Positions 44,964 to 52,969 of a stretch of 63,298 nt of DNA are shown in pieces. The stretch is from the NCBI GenBank assembly GCA_937924855.1, contig CALEYQ010000011.1:1-63298 (forward strand). The letters are read 5' to 3'. The notes beneath the pieces are model-generated. The model was given only the letters and a program-made list of their open reading frames with translations, made no database searches and was not told where the DNA came from. How positions within the stretch are numbered: the stretch's first letter is position 1; every line of letters begins with the position of its first letter. The position numbers were made by a program, and so were the translations under genes. Source of the DNA: an uncultured Bacteroidota bacterium. Its GTDB lineage: Bacteria; Bacteroidota; Bacteroidia; JADZBD01.

Positions 44964-45064
44964 AAACGGATGAAACGGGGTTTAAATCCAGGTTGAAATA
45001 TTAGTTTTTATAGGTTTTTGAGGACAATTATTATTTCAGCCAAAAATAAGTAATGTGGAATATT

Positions 45065-45337
45065 TTATTGTAACGGGGACAAAAGTTTTTGGAAAGGTAC
45101 CCGATTTCCACTGGTGAATGGCTTTTGGGCTGGGTTTTTAGAACCCGGGTTTTCTTTTGGGCCGTATAATATGTTGAACAAAGACATTAAATTAATTTTC
45201 ATTTCAGTTGCCTTGCACTCCCTGGTATAGGCCTTTCTTATTCGTATCATTAAAACCCTGCGCTTGTTCTTGTTTCTCCAAACCAAAGCAACCAAACAAA
45301 GCCCCCAAAAGAGGTAGCAGAGGAGGAGGGAGAGGGG
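45065..45337 (-). pseudogene. remnant reading frame in repeat copy A-prime
   Basis: On the minus strand an open stretch shares LCLVALVWRNKNKRRVLM with the reading frame in copy B (47107-47373) and then diverges abruptly at the copy boundary (45248) into unrelated residues. There is no convincing start codon. It looks like the 5-prime part of the small membrane-protein frame joined to other sequence. Not likely to be a functional gene. The 446-bp gap 44964-45409 contains this and otherwise nothing recognised. Confidence 0.4.
45248..45337. repeat. island repeat element, copy A-prime (right half)
   Basis: 90 bp nearly identical to 47284-47373 in the same orientation, from CATTAAAACCCTGCGCTTG to GAGGGAGAGGGG. 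Weaker similarity continues to about 45412 (both copies have TTTTTGGCGAAA or GTGGCGAAA). No left half is directly attached; the left half lies 1.7 kb away at 43351. Confidence 0.75.
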
Positions 45338-45409
45338 ATCTTTAGAGATGATTGTTCGATTGAAATATAAAAATGGAGATTTAATTTCGTCCTTCTTTTT
45401 GGCGAAAAT

Positions 45410-46351
45410 TTAATCGGAGATAATAATTTTTTTTGCTGTGACAAATTGATGGTTCATAAATAAACTAAGGCAATAGATTCCTGAGGTAAGGTTGTCCGGG
45501 CGGAAAGTTAATTCCTTTCCGTTAATATTGTTTACCTCAACTATTATGCGACCAAACATATCTGAAATCCGTAAGGTTGCATTTCGAATTTCGTTTGTGA
45601 ATCTTATGTTGGTTTCGGTGGAAAATGGGTTTGGAAAAATAATCAGTTGATTATCCCCTAAAGAATTTTTTGAAGTTGTTAAAATATTGCAAAGTGAATC
45701 AACCTGTTGTTGGGTTAAGACCCGATTGTAAATGTTTACATCATCTATTGCGCCATTAAAGAAAAATGCTGGACCGTTGTTTCCACTCCAAAAGGGTCGA
45801 GCTCCAATAAACAAGGGTGTATTAACCACATCCATATATGCTCCCAGAATTGCGGAATCCGCAACGCCATTAATAAAAAAAGTAGATTTATTGTTGGTTG
45901 CGTCATATGTAGCTACAAAACAATTCCACTGTGAGAAATCTGGTATTGTGGTACTATTAAGGGTTAGCCAATTGGTGCCATTCCCAATTGTAAATGTGCT
46001 GATTGTAAACTCACTGTTCTTTAAATCATGTGGCCCATTATTGATTTTTGAAATTAAAGTATTTCCCGAGGCAGAATCTCTTCTAGCCCAACATGAAAAG
46101 GAATGCGAACTATAATTGAAATTGTTTCCCAAGTTAATAAAGGAGTTGGTTCCATTAAAAAGAAATGCAGAATTTGGATTTCCAAACCGGTCCGTTGTCA
46201 AAATTGCATTGTACACGGAGCCATGATTTCCATTTCCAGAAACATCATTTGCGTTCCCATTAAATGGGTATGATCCAAGTAGGCCTCCTTGGCTAAAACA
46301 ACACAAATTTAAGCCAAGAAAAAAAGATAATAGAAGCGATTGGTTATTCAT
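45410..46351 (-). CDS. secreted LamG-like protein with type IX sorting domain
   Basis: 313 residues from ATG 46351. Signal peptide NNQSLLLSFFLGLNLCCFSQ. Residues 20-220 are a laminin-G/concanavalin-like fold: GLLGSYPFNGNANDVSGNGNHG, FLFNGTNSFINLGN, WNCFVATYDATNNKSTFFING, GAIDDVNIYNRVLTQQQVDSL. The tail (IIFPNPFSTETNIRF ... YCLSLFMN ... KKIIISD) is a type A T9SS domain. A TAACTTTA near-match to the -7 box at 46366-46373 fits this start better than ATG 46363. Probably binds carbohydrate or protein outside the cell. Confidence 0.85.
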   Translation of the reverse strand: MNNQSLLLSFFLGLNLCCFSQGGLLGSYPFNGNANDVSGNGNHGSVYNAILTTDRFGNPNSAFLFNGTNSFINLGNNFNYSSHSFSCWARRDSASGNTLISKINNGPHDLKNSEFTISTFTIGNGTNWLTLNSTTIPDFSQWNCFVATYDATNNKSTFFINGVADSAILGAYMDVVNTPLFIGARPFWSGNNGPAFFFNGAIDDVNIYNRVLTQQQVDSLCNILTTSKNSLGDNQLIIFPNPFSTETNIRFTNEIRNATLRISDMFGRIIVEVNNINGKELTFRPDNLTSGIYCLSLFMNHQFVTAKKIIISD

Positions 46352-46504
46352 TTGAAATTTCATTCTAAAGTTAATTTTTTTTAAAAAGCATCATAGCTTT
46401 TAATGGTGATTAAATTATTTCATTTTTGTCCAGAGGGCAAGTGATTTACAAGTCTTAAGGAAAATTGAAGACAAAAGAGATTCTGGGTTTAATTGTAAAA
46501 AAGC

Positions 46505-46717
46505 CTATCTTTTTTCGAACTTTTTCAGGTTTGTCATATAACTATTAAACTTATTCCAGGAAACTTTGTAACCCCAAGTGGTGTCTTTTGGAAACCAAAC
46601 CAGAGACCCCTTTGAAATTTTCAACGTGCCTACCAGACTTCCATTTTTTTTAACTTTAAATTCAATGTCCGATTTTCCAAGTTTTCTTGATGGAATCGAG
46701 AATCTTACCTCATGCAT
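46505..46717 (-). CDS. small conserved protein, 70 residues
   Basis: HEVRFSIPSRKLGKSDIEFKV, LVGTLKISKGSLVWFPKDT and WGYKVSWNKFNSYM are reminiscent of a small, widely distributed hypothetical family of about 65-75 residues whose members begin MHEVRF. No signal peptide or membrane segment. It should fold as a compact beta sheet with one helix. Function unknown. It stands alone, 141 bp from the LamG gene. Confidence 0.65.
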   Translation of the reverse strand: MHEVRFSIPSRKLGKSDIEFKVKKNGSLVGTLKISKGSLVWFPKDTTWGYKVSWNKFNSYMTNLKKFEKR

Positions 46718-46949
46718 TTTTATTGGGTTTTTTTGATTTTATTCTTTAGTGTTTTTCTAATTTTTTAAAATCCGAAATTAAAGGGCAAAGTTTTACTTGG
46801 GTTTTTAATCTGATTTTTCAAAGGAAGTCGTTATTTGCTTATCCTAAGTAACTAGTCAATAATAGGCCTTCCAAATCTAGTTCATATTTTTCATACTTCA
46901 AACCCCGTATGCGCCAATATAGATTACTTATTCCCTTCCTACTTTTGTT
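46718..46949. other. AT-rich spacer, no gene seen
   Basis: 232 bp of A/T-rich sequence between the small protein gene and repeat copy B. No open frame, hairpin or promoter with support was found. Confidence 0.6.
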
Positions 46950-47432
46950 CTCAACCAAGCGTTTTAACCGTTTATAAACGATTAATTACCGGCTTTTTAT
47001 TTTCCAAATTGTAATTTGGTAGCGGGGAGGGCGTAACACGCCCCCCCACCCTAGAAAGTTAATTTTTTCTCGTGTATATCCAGGATCTAAGTTTTGTTTT
47101 GCCTGCCTAACTACCGGTGGCCCTCATAAAGCCCCTGCAAACCCCCACCAATAAAACCAGGGCATGAAAGCCCAAAACACCCATCAGAAATACAAGCCAG
47201 CCCAGTGCTGTGCCACCGGAACTGTTATAATGAAGATTATAAAGAAAAACCAGGCTGTAGGAGCCGGCAATTATCAGGTTTACCATTAAAACCCTGCGCT
47301 TGTTCTTGTTTCTCCAAACCAAAGCAACCAAACAAAGCCCCCAAAAGAGGTAGCAGAGGAGGAGGGAGAGGGGGGCTTGCGAGGGGATTGTTTGGGATTT
47401 AAATTGAGCGCTTTTTTAGTGGCGAAATTGTG
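46950..47432. repeat. island repeat element, full copy B
   Basis: Left part 46950-47136 matches 43351-43538; right part 47284-47373 matches 45248-45337 almost base for base. The left end has three successive hairpins: CGTTTATAAACG (46969-46980), CCAAAT-TGTA-ATTTGG (47004-47019) and GGGCGT-AAC-ACGCCC (47029-47043). The 147 bp in the middle (47137-47283) are unique to this copy. It stands immediately 3-prime of the McrC gene. Not recognised as a known transposon; no transposase is encoded. Confidence 0.75.
47107..47373 (-). CDS. possible small membrane protein encoded in repeat copy B
   Basis: The minus-strand frame reads LSLLLCYLFWGLCLVALVW, a basic loop RNKNKRRVLM, LIIAGSYSLVFLYNL and GWLVFLMGVLGFHALVLLVG, that is three hydrophobic helices, ending at 47107. 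There is no ATG; TTG at 47331 is the only internal start that keeps a helix pair. The frame is open upstream into the McrC 3-prime end. The regular hydrophobic pattern supports coding, the missing start argues against it. Confidence 0.35.
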   Translation of the reverse strand, partial: PLSLLLCYLFWGLCLVALVWRNKNKRRVLMVNLIIAGSYSLVFLYNLHYNSSGGTALGWLVFLMGVLGFHALVLLVGVCRGFMRATGS

Positions 47433-47455
47433 ATGGCCCGGTAACCTATTATATA

Positions 47456-49741
47456 TTAAACTTTATTTTTCATCAATTCCGCCAGACTTGCTGTAAATGG
47501 TAACGACGATGCCCTACCGCTTGAATAATTTCTGAGTTTTCTAAAGTCCCAACTTACTTTATTAAACTCAGGGTCATTAACCTTTTCAATTTGCACGACA
47601 AGGTAGTTTCGTTGGCTGGGTGATGGATAGTGCAATCTTTTTAATGTTTCTTTACTGGTTACTCTAAAGCCCTTTCCAACAATTTTCCAAAGTTCGGTAC
47701 TGCTTTTGTTTCCTGAAGTATGAAGCAGCAAATATTTAGATGAGACTGATTCTTTGGTTAGGGTCAAAGCTCCTCTTGCGCTGTCCATTCGAAAATTGTA
47801 GAGCTTGTTTTTTTTAATCCAATTCAAGTGGTTTTCAGATTTATAAAACCCAACTAAAACAAATGTTTCGTCGGGGATCAAATCCCTATTGTTATGGAAG
47901 GCTTCAGGCAATGGATCCATTAAAAAACTGTTTGATTCCGGAGGCTTTTTGAAAATGTCAAATGTTCTCAATGCAATTTTCTCACGTTGAGTTGTACGGT
48001 CAATAAAATTATCAATTAACTCAAGGATAAAAGCTTTTAGTTCTCCGATGCCACTTTCAGTTTTTGATGGCTTTACAGGAAACGCACCTAAACCGGGAAT
48101 AATTTCATGAAACCCCTTCTGTTTGAGTGCTGTACCGCCTGGATAGAGAACATAAGCGCCACCAGTTCTTCTGATGGCATCTTTATAGGCATGCATTTTT
48201 AGCAGATCAGCGTTTTTGTAAATTCCTTGCCTGTTTTCGGTTTTTTCAAGATCGAGGTCACTTTCTGTGTTCTTTCCCAAAAACTCTTCAAGGTTGGCAA
48301 CTTTGTATTTTGCATCAAAATGGACATGAACAATGAGTTCTTGTTTTTCGGCCTCTTCCTCCGAAATTCCAAATGGCCAAATAGAAAGGGTATAGTCCGG
48401 TCTTAATGATTTTGTCCAGCTCCCAGAATCAGGATATTTTTTATTTCCGCTGAAGGAGCGGTTGTAGTTAAATCGAATATTCAGTTTTCTCCTTCCTGAA
48501 TCGTATATACCCCGGAGAGCGGTGTATTTCCCTTGTTTTATTTGGAGATTCAAGCCGTCCGGAGTTTCTTTTATTAACTCTGATATGTCTTTTGGTTTAA
48601 TTTCAAAAATTGACTGGAAAAGGTCTAGCAATTTGAAGAAAAGCCAGTATTCATACAATGTTGCAACATCTTTTTTACCTCCTTTGTAAACGTCTTCGCC
48701 ACCGTTCCAAATGAGCTTTGCTGCAAGGTCAAACATTAGCCAAACGCGCAAAACCTCCCGATATCCTTCCTTTCTTTGTAAAACAGGACTATTTAGTTTT
48801 AAGGTAGTAGGTCTCGAAATTTCTTTGAAAATAGAATGGTGCAACTGGTTTTCCAGTTCGCGAATCATTAATTCTGATTCAGTTTCTATTTTTTTGTCTG
48901 CGAATTCTTTAGCCTTGTTGTTAATATCGTTGCAAAACTTCAGAAAATTCTCCAATGCATGTTTAATAAATCTGTTCTCTGGTGTGTCAACTGAGTCAAC
49001 TTTTCTTATTGTGCTGATTCTTTCGGGCAAGGTTTCAATACCATAATTTCTTACAATGTGTTTTTCCGGTAATTGGGTGCGCTTTACTGAGCTAAAAAAT
49101 TCTTTAATGTGTTTGTTTGAAAATCGTTTGATATTGCGAATGTCCTTTTCCTCGCTTGTGTGTGCCCATTTTGTTACCGGTGATTTAACAATACGATGAA
49201 TTGCCTCAGCAAATTCTTCGGTTCCAACCACAGATTTAATAAAAGCAAATTTTTGATAAAGTAATTGACTGTTTCGTGTGTAATCTATTTCGAAATACTG
49301 ATAAACCGGAGAATTTGACTGCATTAATAAGTCGGTACATTTTTCAGTTATATATTCCAGCATGTCACGGTAGTCGTTGCGATAATCAGATTTTAAAGAT
49401 TGCACTTCCAGTTCAATCTTGCATAGTTCTTCCTTTGTATCTTTATGCAGCACTGGAATGGATAGTGTTCCGACAAAAATGTTGGGGGCTATGATCCCTA
49501 CTTTAGGGATTCTTTTATGCTGCTGAATAATGTTTTCGCCTATGTTACCCAAAACAAAGCAATCGCTGTTTATGGTATAGTTGTAAAAATAACCTTCAAG
49601 CAATTGGAATCGGGCCTCATTGTTGACCTCAGCTGTTTCCTCCCCATCAAACAGGGTGTCGGGAGTTCGAGCATCTAAAAATAACCTTAAGCCATCTTGG
49701 AAGGGATCTAGATTAATTTCAATGCTGGGTACAGACTTCAT
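47456..49741 (-). CDS. mcrC: McrC-like protein, DUF2357 plus PD-(D/E)xK nuclease
   Basis: 761 residues. The N-terminal 330 residues carry the DUF2357 region (SVDTPENRFIKHALENFLKF at 249-268). The nuclease core has RPDYTL at 447-452, HFDAKYK at 474-480 (the D-x-K half of the motif) and ADLLKMHAYKDAIR at 511-524. A further C-terminal domain of about 200 residues follows. It should be the DNA-cutting partner of the McrB motor. Its start is 3 bp from the McrB-like stop. Longer than E. coli McrC because of the extra domains. Confidence 0.85.
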   Translation of the reverse strand: MKSVPSIEINLDPFQDGLRLFLDARTPDTLFDGEETAEVNNEARFQLLEGYFYNYTINSDCFVLGNIGENIIQQHKRIPKVGIIAPNIFVGTLSIPVLHKDTKEELCKIELEVQSLKSDYRNDYRDMLEYITEKCTDLLMQSNSPVYQYFEIDYTRNSQLLYQKFAFIKSVVGTEEFAEAIHRIVKSPVTKWAHTSEEKDIRNIKRFSNKHIKEFFSSVKRTQLPEKHIVRNYGIETLPERISTIRKVDSVDTPENRFIKHALENFLKFCNDINNKAKEFADKKIETESELMIRELENQLHHSIFKEISRPTTLKLNSPVLQRKEGYREVLRVWLMFDLAAKLIWNGGEDVYKGGKKDVATLYEYWLFFKLLDLFQSIFEIKPKDISELIKETPDGLNLQIKQGKYTALRGIYDSGRRKLNIRFNYNRSFSGNKKYPDSGSWTKSLRPDYTLSIWPFGISEEEAEKQELIVHVHFDAKYKVANLEEFLGKNTESDLDLEKTENRQGIYKNADLLKMHAYKDAIRRTGGAYVLYPGGTALKQKGFHEIIPGLGAFPVKPSKTESGIGELKAFILELIDNFIDRTTQREKIALRTFDIFKKPPESNSFLMDPLPEAFHNNRDLIPDETFVLVGFYKSENHLNWIKKNKLYNFRMDSARGALTLTKESVSSKYLLLHTSGNKSSTELWKIVGKGFRVTSKETLKRLHYPSPSQRNYLVVQIEKVNDPEFNKVSWDFRKLRNYSSGRASSLPFTASLAELMKNKV

Positions 49742-49744
49742 TTG

Positions 49745-51391
49745 CTACGCCTCCGCAAAACTGGCAAATCCGTTGTCAATTGCTCCTTTGTGCATACGAG
49801 CTATTTTTTCCAATGCAAGGGGAAACAAAACTCCACTATGATTTTCAAAATCAAAATCATCTTTTTCAAAGACATCTTTAATTACGTCCAGTTTTTCAGT
49901 GACGCAAAAAGATCCTAATTTCTCTAAAACTGGACTTAGCTTCCTCCGTGAGCCATGTAGTTTTGGTAAAAGTTTTTGAATGATGGCAATATCAATCTTT
50001 TGGTTTGTTGTAAGGGTGTTATCTAGTGCCGTGAGTTGGTGAATTAAGCGTAAAATTTCAGAGGCACTTCGGTAGCCAAATTCTGCCCCTGTTTTCTTCA
50101 GTTCACCATAAAACTTTAATAAGGCATCGTTGATTTCAGTAATATCTGTTGCTGCAATTTTTTTTGTGGAAGACATATTCAAGAAATCTTTCGCCATCCC
50201 TGGGCCTTTACCAGAAAGGGTCTTCATGTTGATTTCCTTGAAATTCTCCAAATACTTTTTCATTTCTTCTTTTGTTACTCGGAACTCAATGGTATTGGCT
50301 CTGTCCAGAACCTTTGGGCTGAACATATTGGTCGTTTCGTCAATGTTAACAGTGCCAATAATGAACAGATTGGGTGGCACTTTTAATTTGGCAGGAACTC
50401 CTTTTTGCAACATGCCTTCGGCATACAAGGGTATTTCTTCCTGGGACTCCATTACACTCAAAAAATCGGCAAAATATCGTTCTACGTGGCTCAGGTTCAT
50501 TTCGTCCAGAATTAGGAAATGTGGCAAGTCTGGCTTATGGTTTGCCCGAATAATCAAATCCAGTACACCGCTGTCAGGCTTAACGTATTCTTCCGGATTG
50601 AGGGCATTTGGATAACCCAAAAGAGGTTCACGGTTTGTCCAGTCTGCCCCCACTGGAATAACACGGTACTGGCTTTCATCCTGGCAAATCCACTGCACAA
50701 AGGCTTGTGCCAGTTTAGTTTTTCCGGAGCCAGAAAGACCTGTGAGGATAACAAAAGGTTTGGTAAGGAGAGAGGCGATGAACCGGGTAATTAGAAGGTT
50801 CGAATAAAAAAACTCGGATTTAATAAAGGCCTGTTTTAGCTTTTCTAATTGAAATTGTGAGATATTTTGAGAGTTGTTTTTTGCTAAATCAGATATCTTA
50901 ATATTTGGCAAATTTTGATTTGAAAGCTGCTTATAAACCTCATTAATCAAATTAAGTAAATCAATTGGGCAAGGAGTTAAATAGGCTCCTTGCCTTAATC
51001 CAAGGTTTTGATTGTAGAAAACTTCAGATTTGATTTTTATTTCATCTAAAATTTGCTGGTTATTTAAGTTAAGGATACGATCTCTAGGAATTTCTGGTGT
51101 TAATTTTACATAGTTTTCCAATTTAATTAAATATGATGGCCCGTCCCATGGGGTTCCAGCTATTCCGGTTGTTTCAATTGCTTTGGATTTTGCAATTGAA
51201 ATTCCGGAGATTTTAGAATTGTCAATTAGGTGAATAATCGCATCTCCAACTTCAACACTTCTCATGTAATGATATATATCAGCACCTCCATTAGCCGTTT
51301 GTGGTGACCATAATGCTTTTCCTAGGGCCCTATCTCCAGTAAGTCTATCTGGTCGACCACTTACAATTGTTTTTTCAATCCAGCACTTCAT
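49745..51391 (-). CDS. mcrB: McrB-like AAA+ GTPase/ATPase with N-terminal EVE-like domain
   Basis: 548 residues. Residues 1-110 look like an EVE/PUA-type modified-base reader (IYHYMRSVEVGDAIIHLID, GISIAKSKAIETTGI). After a linker, the AAA motor has Walker A GLSGSGKT (218-225), Walker B FLILDEMN (292-299), an arm with LSHVERYFADFLSVMES and sensor I GTVNIDETTNMFSPKVLDRAN (346-366). The E. coli MNTAD-type GTP signature is replaced by VNIDE, so nucleotide preference is uncertain. Predicted role: recognise and translocate on invading modified DNA for the McrC nuclease. Confidence 0.85.
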   Translation of the reverse strand: MKCWIEKTIVSGRPDRLTGDRALGKALWSPQTANGGADIYHYMRSVEVGDAIIHLIDNSKISGISIAKSKAIETTGIAGTPWDGPSYLIKLENYVKLTPEIPRDRILNLNNQQILDEIKIKSEVFYNQNLGLRQGAYLTPCPIDLLNLINEVYKQLSNQNLPNIKISDLAKNNSQNISQFQLEKLKQAFIKSEFFYSNLLITRFIASLLTKPFVILTGLSGSGKTKLAQAFVQWICQDESQYRVIPVGADWTNREPLLGYPNALNPEEYVKPDSGVLDLIIRANHKPDLPHFLILDEMNLSHVERYFADFLSVMESQEEIPLYAEGMLQKGVPAKLKVPPNLFIIGTVNIDETTNMFSPKVLDRANTIEFRVTKEEMKKYLENFKEINMKTLSGKGPGMAKDFLNMSSTKKIAATDITEINDALLKFYGELKKTGAEFGYRSASEILRLIHQLTALDNTLTTNQKIDIAIIQKLLPKLHGSRRKLSPVLEKLGSFCVTEKLDVIKDVFEKDDFDFENHSGVLFPLALEKIARMHKGAIDNGFASFAEA

Positions 51392-51451
51392 AAAATAATT
51401 TTGGTCAATAAAATATCTGCGAGAAAACCTTGGAAAGCAGAAATTTAAATT

Positions 51452-52162
51452 TCAATGAGGTGTTGCATCCACTACTTCCCAGCCCAAAGAGTTTACATCT
51501 TTATAATTGTCAATCTTTAGAGAAACCTTTTTTGTATTGTTAGGTGGAAATGTTTCGTAAATGGTGTATTCCTTGCTTCCTAATGATGTTTCGGTTTTTG
51601 AATAATATGTGACCCTAATGACGACATCCTTGTATGTGGCAATAGTTGCATCATTAGTAATTTCGCAATTTACCTTGAATTTGTCTCCCCAAAAGTTTTC
51701 TCTGTAAGTTCCGGAGGCAGATAGAAATCTAGTTGGTTGGGAGCGTTCAATTTCTTCAACACTCATTACCTGCTGTTGATAATCTATTGGACCACCTGAA
51801 CCCCAATTGGTTTGATCATAAATATATAAGGCTCCTATACCTAATCCCAAAACAAGAACAGAAATTACGGCAGCCAAAATCCATTTGTTTTTCTTTTTCG
51901 GTTTAGCGTTTTGTAGAGGAGCCTCGATTTGCGTAGAACTTTCATTTTTTATAGGTGGCGGATTGCTTCGTTTTACATTAAATGGGGGAGGAGACGATGA
52001 ATCCAAAAGTTCTTTTAATTCACCAATCCTCTCAACGGTTGTCCATTCCGAAAGCCCTTCATGCCAGATTGGGGTATCCTTACTTATATTCATAGTTTTT
52101 AGATCCTCTAGGTCAAACGGACCTAATTGTGCAGTTCCATCATGTAAATAGTACTTTTTCAT
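51452..52162 (-). CDS. GYF_2 domain protein with one transmembrane helix
   Basis: 236 residues. Residues 1-55 are a GYF_2/DUF4339 domain (KYYLHDGTAQLGPFDLEDLKTM, PIWHEGLSEWTTV), which binds proline-rich partners. A proline-rich linker (SSPPPFNVKRSNPPPI) and a transmembrane helix WILAAVISVLVLGLGIGALYIY follow. The outer 90 residues form a small beta sandwich (DVVIRVTYYSKTETSLGSKEY). It lies 60 bp upstream of the McrB gene on the same strand, so it may be the first gene of the same operon; a defence role is not established. Confidence 0.8.
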   Translation of the reverse strand: MKKYYLHDGTAQLGPFDLEDLKTMNISKDTPIWHEGLSEWTTVERIGELKELLDSSSPPPFNVKRSNPPPIKNESSTQIEAPLQNAKPKKKNKWILAAVISVLVLGLGIGALYIYDQTNWGSGGPIDYQQQVMSVEEIERSQPTRFLSASGTYRENFWGDKFKVNCEITNDATIATYKDVVIRVTYYSKTETSLGSKEYTIYETFPPNNTKKVSLKIDNYKDVNSLGWEVVDATPH

Positions 52163-52218
52163 GGATTTATTTTTTTGGTCTATTTAGTATTTGTTATGGG
52201 AATAGGGGCGGTGTTGTA

Positions 52219-52283
52219 CCCCCCCAAACCTACAACAAAATCTTTTCATTCCAAAACCCCAAACCCCTATTTTTAGGGGTTTT
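52219..52283. repeat. 54-bp direct repeat with C-tract, copy 1 (left border of AIPR segment)
   Basis: A run of seven C is followed by 54 bp (52226-52279) that match 55092-55145 at 51 of 54 positions, same orientation. The last part is a hairpin with AAACCCC / GGGGTTT arms and a TATTTTTA loop followed by T residues on the plus strand. The stop codon of the SRPBCC gene lies inside the hairpin. Confidence 0.8.
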
Positions 52284-52284
52284 T
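52261..52284. terminator. bidirectional-looking hairpin at the SRPBCC stop
   Basis: Stem AAACCCC / GGGGTTT (7 bp, plus T-A and A-T pairs extending it into the loop) followed by TTTTTA. Good intrinsic terminator on the plus strand; on the minus strand the U-run is poor (GGGGTTTGGGGTTTTGG). Serves the leftward SRPBCC transcript only weakly. Confidence 0.5.
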
Positions 52285-52770
52285 AGGAGGTAGGCTGGGA
52301 AGAAGGGTTTGCCATTTGGAGGTTTCGGCGGCTTCCTTAATAACGCTGTTTCGTTTAACCAAAAAATGCTGCATGTAGCGCTTCAAAACCAATTTTGAAA
52401 ATAGCTTACCCAAGACACCTAAGGGGGCTTCAAAATAAAATATGTCTGTCATGATGGTTTCTCGGCCTGTCCATTCGAAAACATGCTGATGATGCAGCTT
52501 TTTAAAAGACCCCTTTACCATTTCACTCACAAAGTATTCCGGAGCCTGGTAGGCAGTTATTTTTGAAGTCATGTTCTGGTAAATACCAAAATGCCTTGCC
52601 CTCCAGGTTACCTCATCGTTTAATTGCATTAAGCCCGAGGTTACCCCTGCAATGGCTTCTTCCTTTGTCTCGCCTGCGCTGATTTTATGCAAGTCCACAC
52701 TTAGGCTCAGAAAAAAGCAGTGCTCTACGGGTGCATTAATAATTTTTGTTTTTAACTCTATTGTGGGCAA
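52273..52770 (-). CDS. SRPBCC family protein, coenzyme Q-binding/START-like
   Basis: 165 residues. TKIINAPVEHCFFLSLSVDLHKIS is the usual first strand-helix of this fold, then VTWRARHFGIYQNMTSKITAYQAPEYFVSEMVKGSFKKLHHQHVFEW and FEAPLGVLGKLFSKLVLKRYMQHFLVKR. This subtype is annotated as SRPBCC/cell-division-inhibitor-like in many genomes. The start is a TTG; an in-frame TAA six codons upstream leaves no ATG. Its stop sits within a hairpin that is part of the 54-bp repeat. Confidence 0.8.
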   Translation of the reverse strand: MPTIELKTKIINAPVEHCFFLSLSVDLHKISAGETKEEAIAGVTSGLMQLNDEVTWRARHFGIYQNMTSKITAYQAPEYFVSEMVKGSFKKLHHQHVFEWTGRETIMTDIFYFEAPLGVLGKLFSKLVLKRYMQHFLVKRNSVIKEAAETSKWQTLLPSLPPKNP

Positions 52771-52863
52771 GGGTGGGTGGTTGGTTTATGTTGAGAGAAA
52801 ACGCGTTTAACGATGTGTGAGATTAATATTAGTTCGCTCCCTGAAGGCCTTTGTAACTGTAAT

Positions 52864-52969
52864 CCCGAATGCTATCGGGGGACTGCCAGCACTAACGTTT
52901 ATTAATTGCTCAAACGTTCATATGCACACTATCCGCCCACTAACGCAAAACCCGTGTTAGCTGCTGCAT
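52864..52969. other. structured intergenic region 3-prime of the AIPR gene
   Basis: Three inverted repeats follow one another: CCCGA-atgcta-TCGGG (52864-52879), AACGTTT ... AAACGTT (52894-52900 and 52912-52918), and CTAACgC ... GtGTTAG (52942-52963 approximately). ACTAACG occurs twice (at about 52891 and 52939). Such compact palindromes at a gene end resemble attC-like or REP-like boundaries, but the integron consensus RYYYAAC/GTTRRRY is not met. Confidence 0.45.

Noticed and set aside
43351..47432. Insertion sequence or composite transposon
   Set aside because: No transposase frame, no terminal inverted repeats at the outer ends and no target-site duplication could be seen around the repeat halves.
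52939..52963. Integron attC site at the AIPR gene end
   Set aside because: The inverted repeat CTAAC/GTTAG is suggestive, but the seven-base core consensus is not met and no integrase or cassette array is present, so it is listed only as a structured region.
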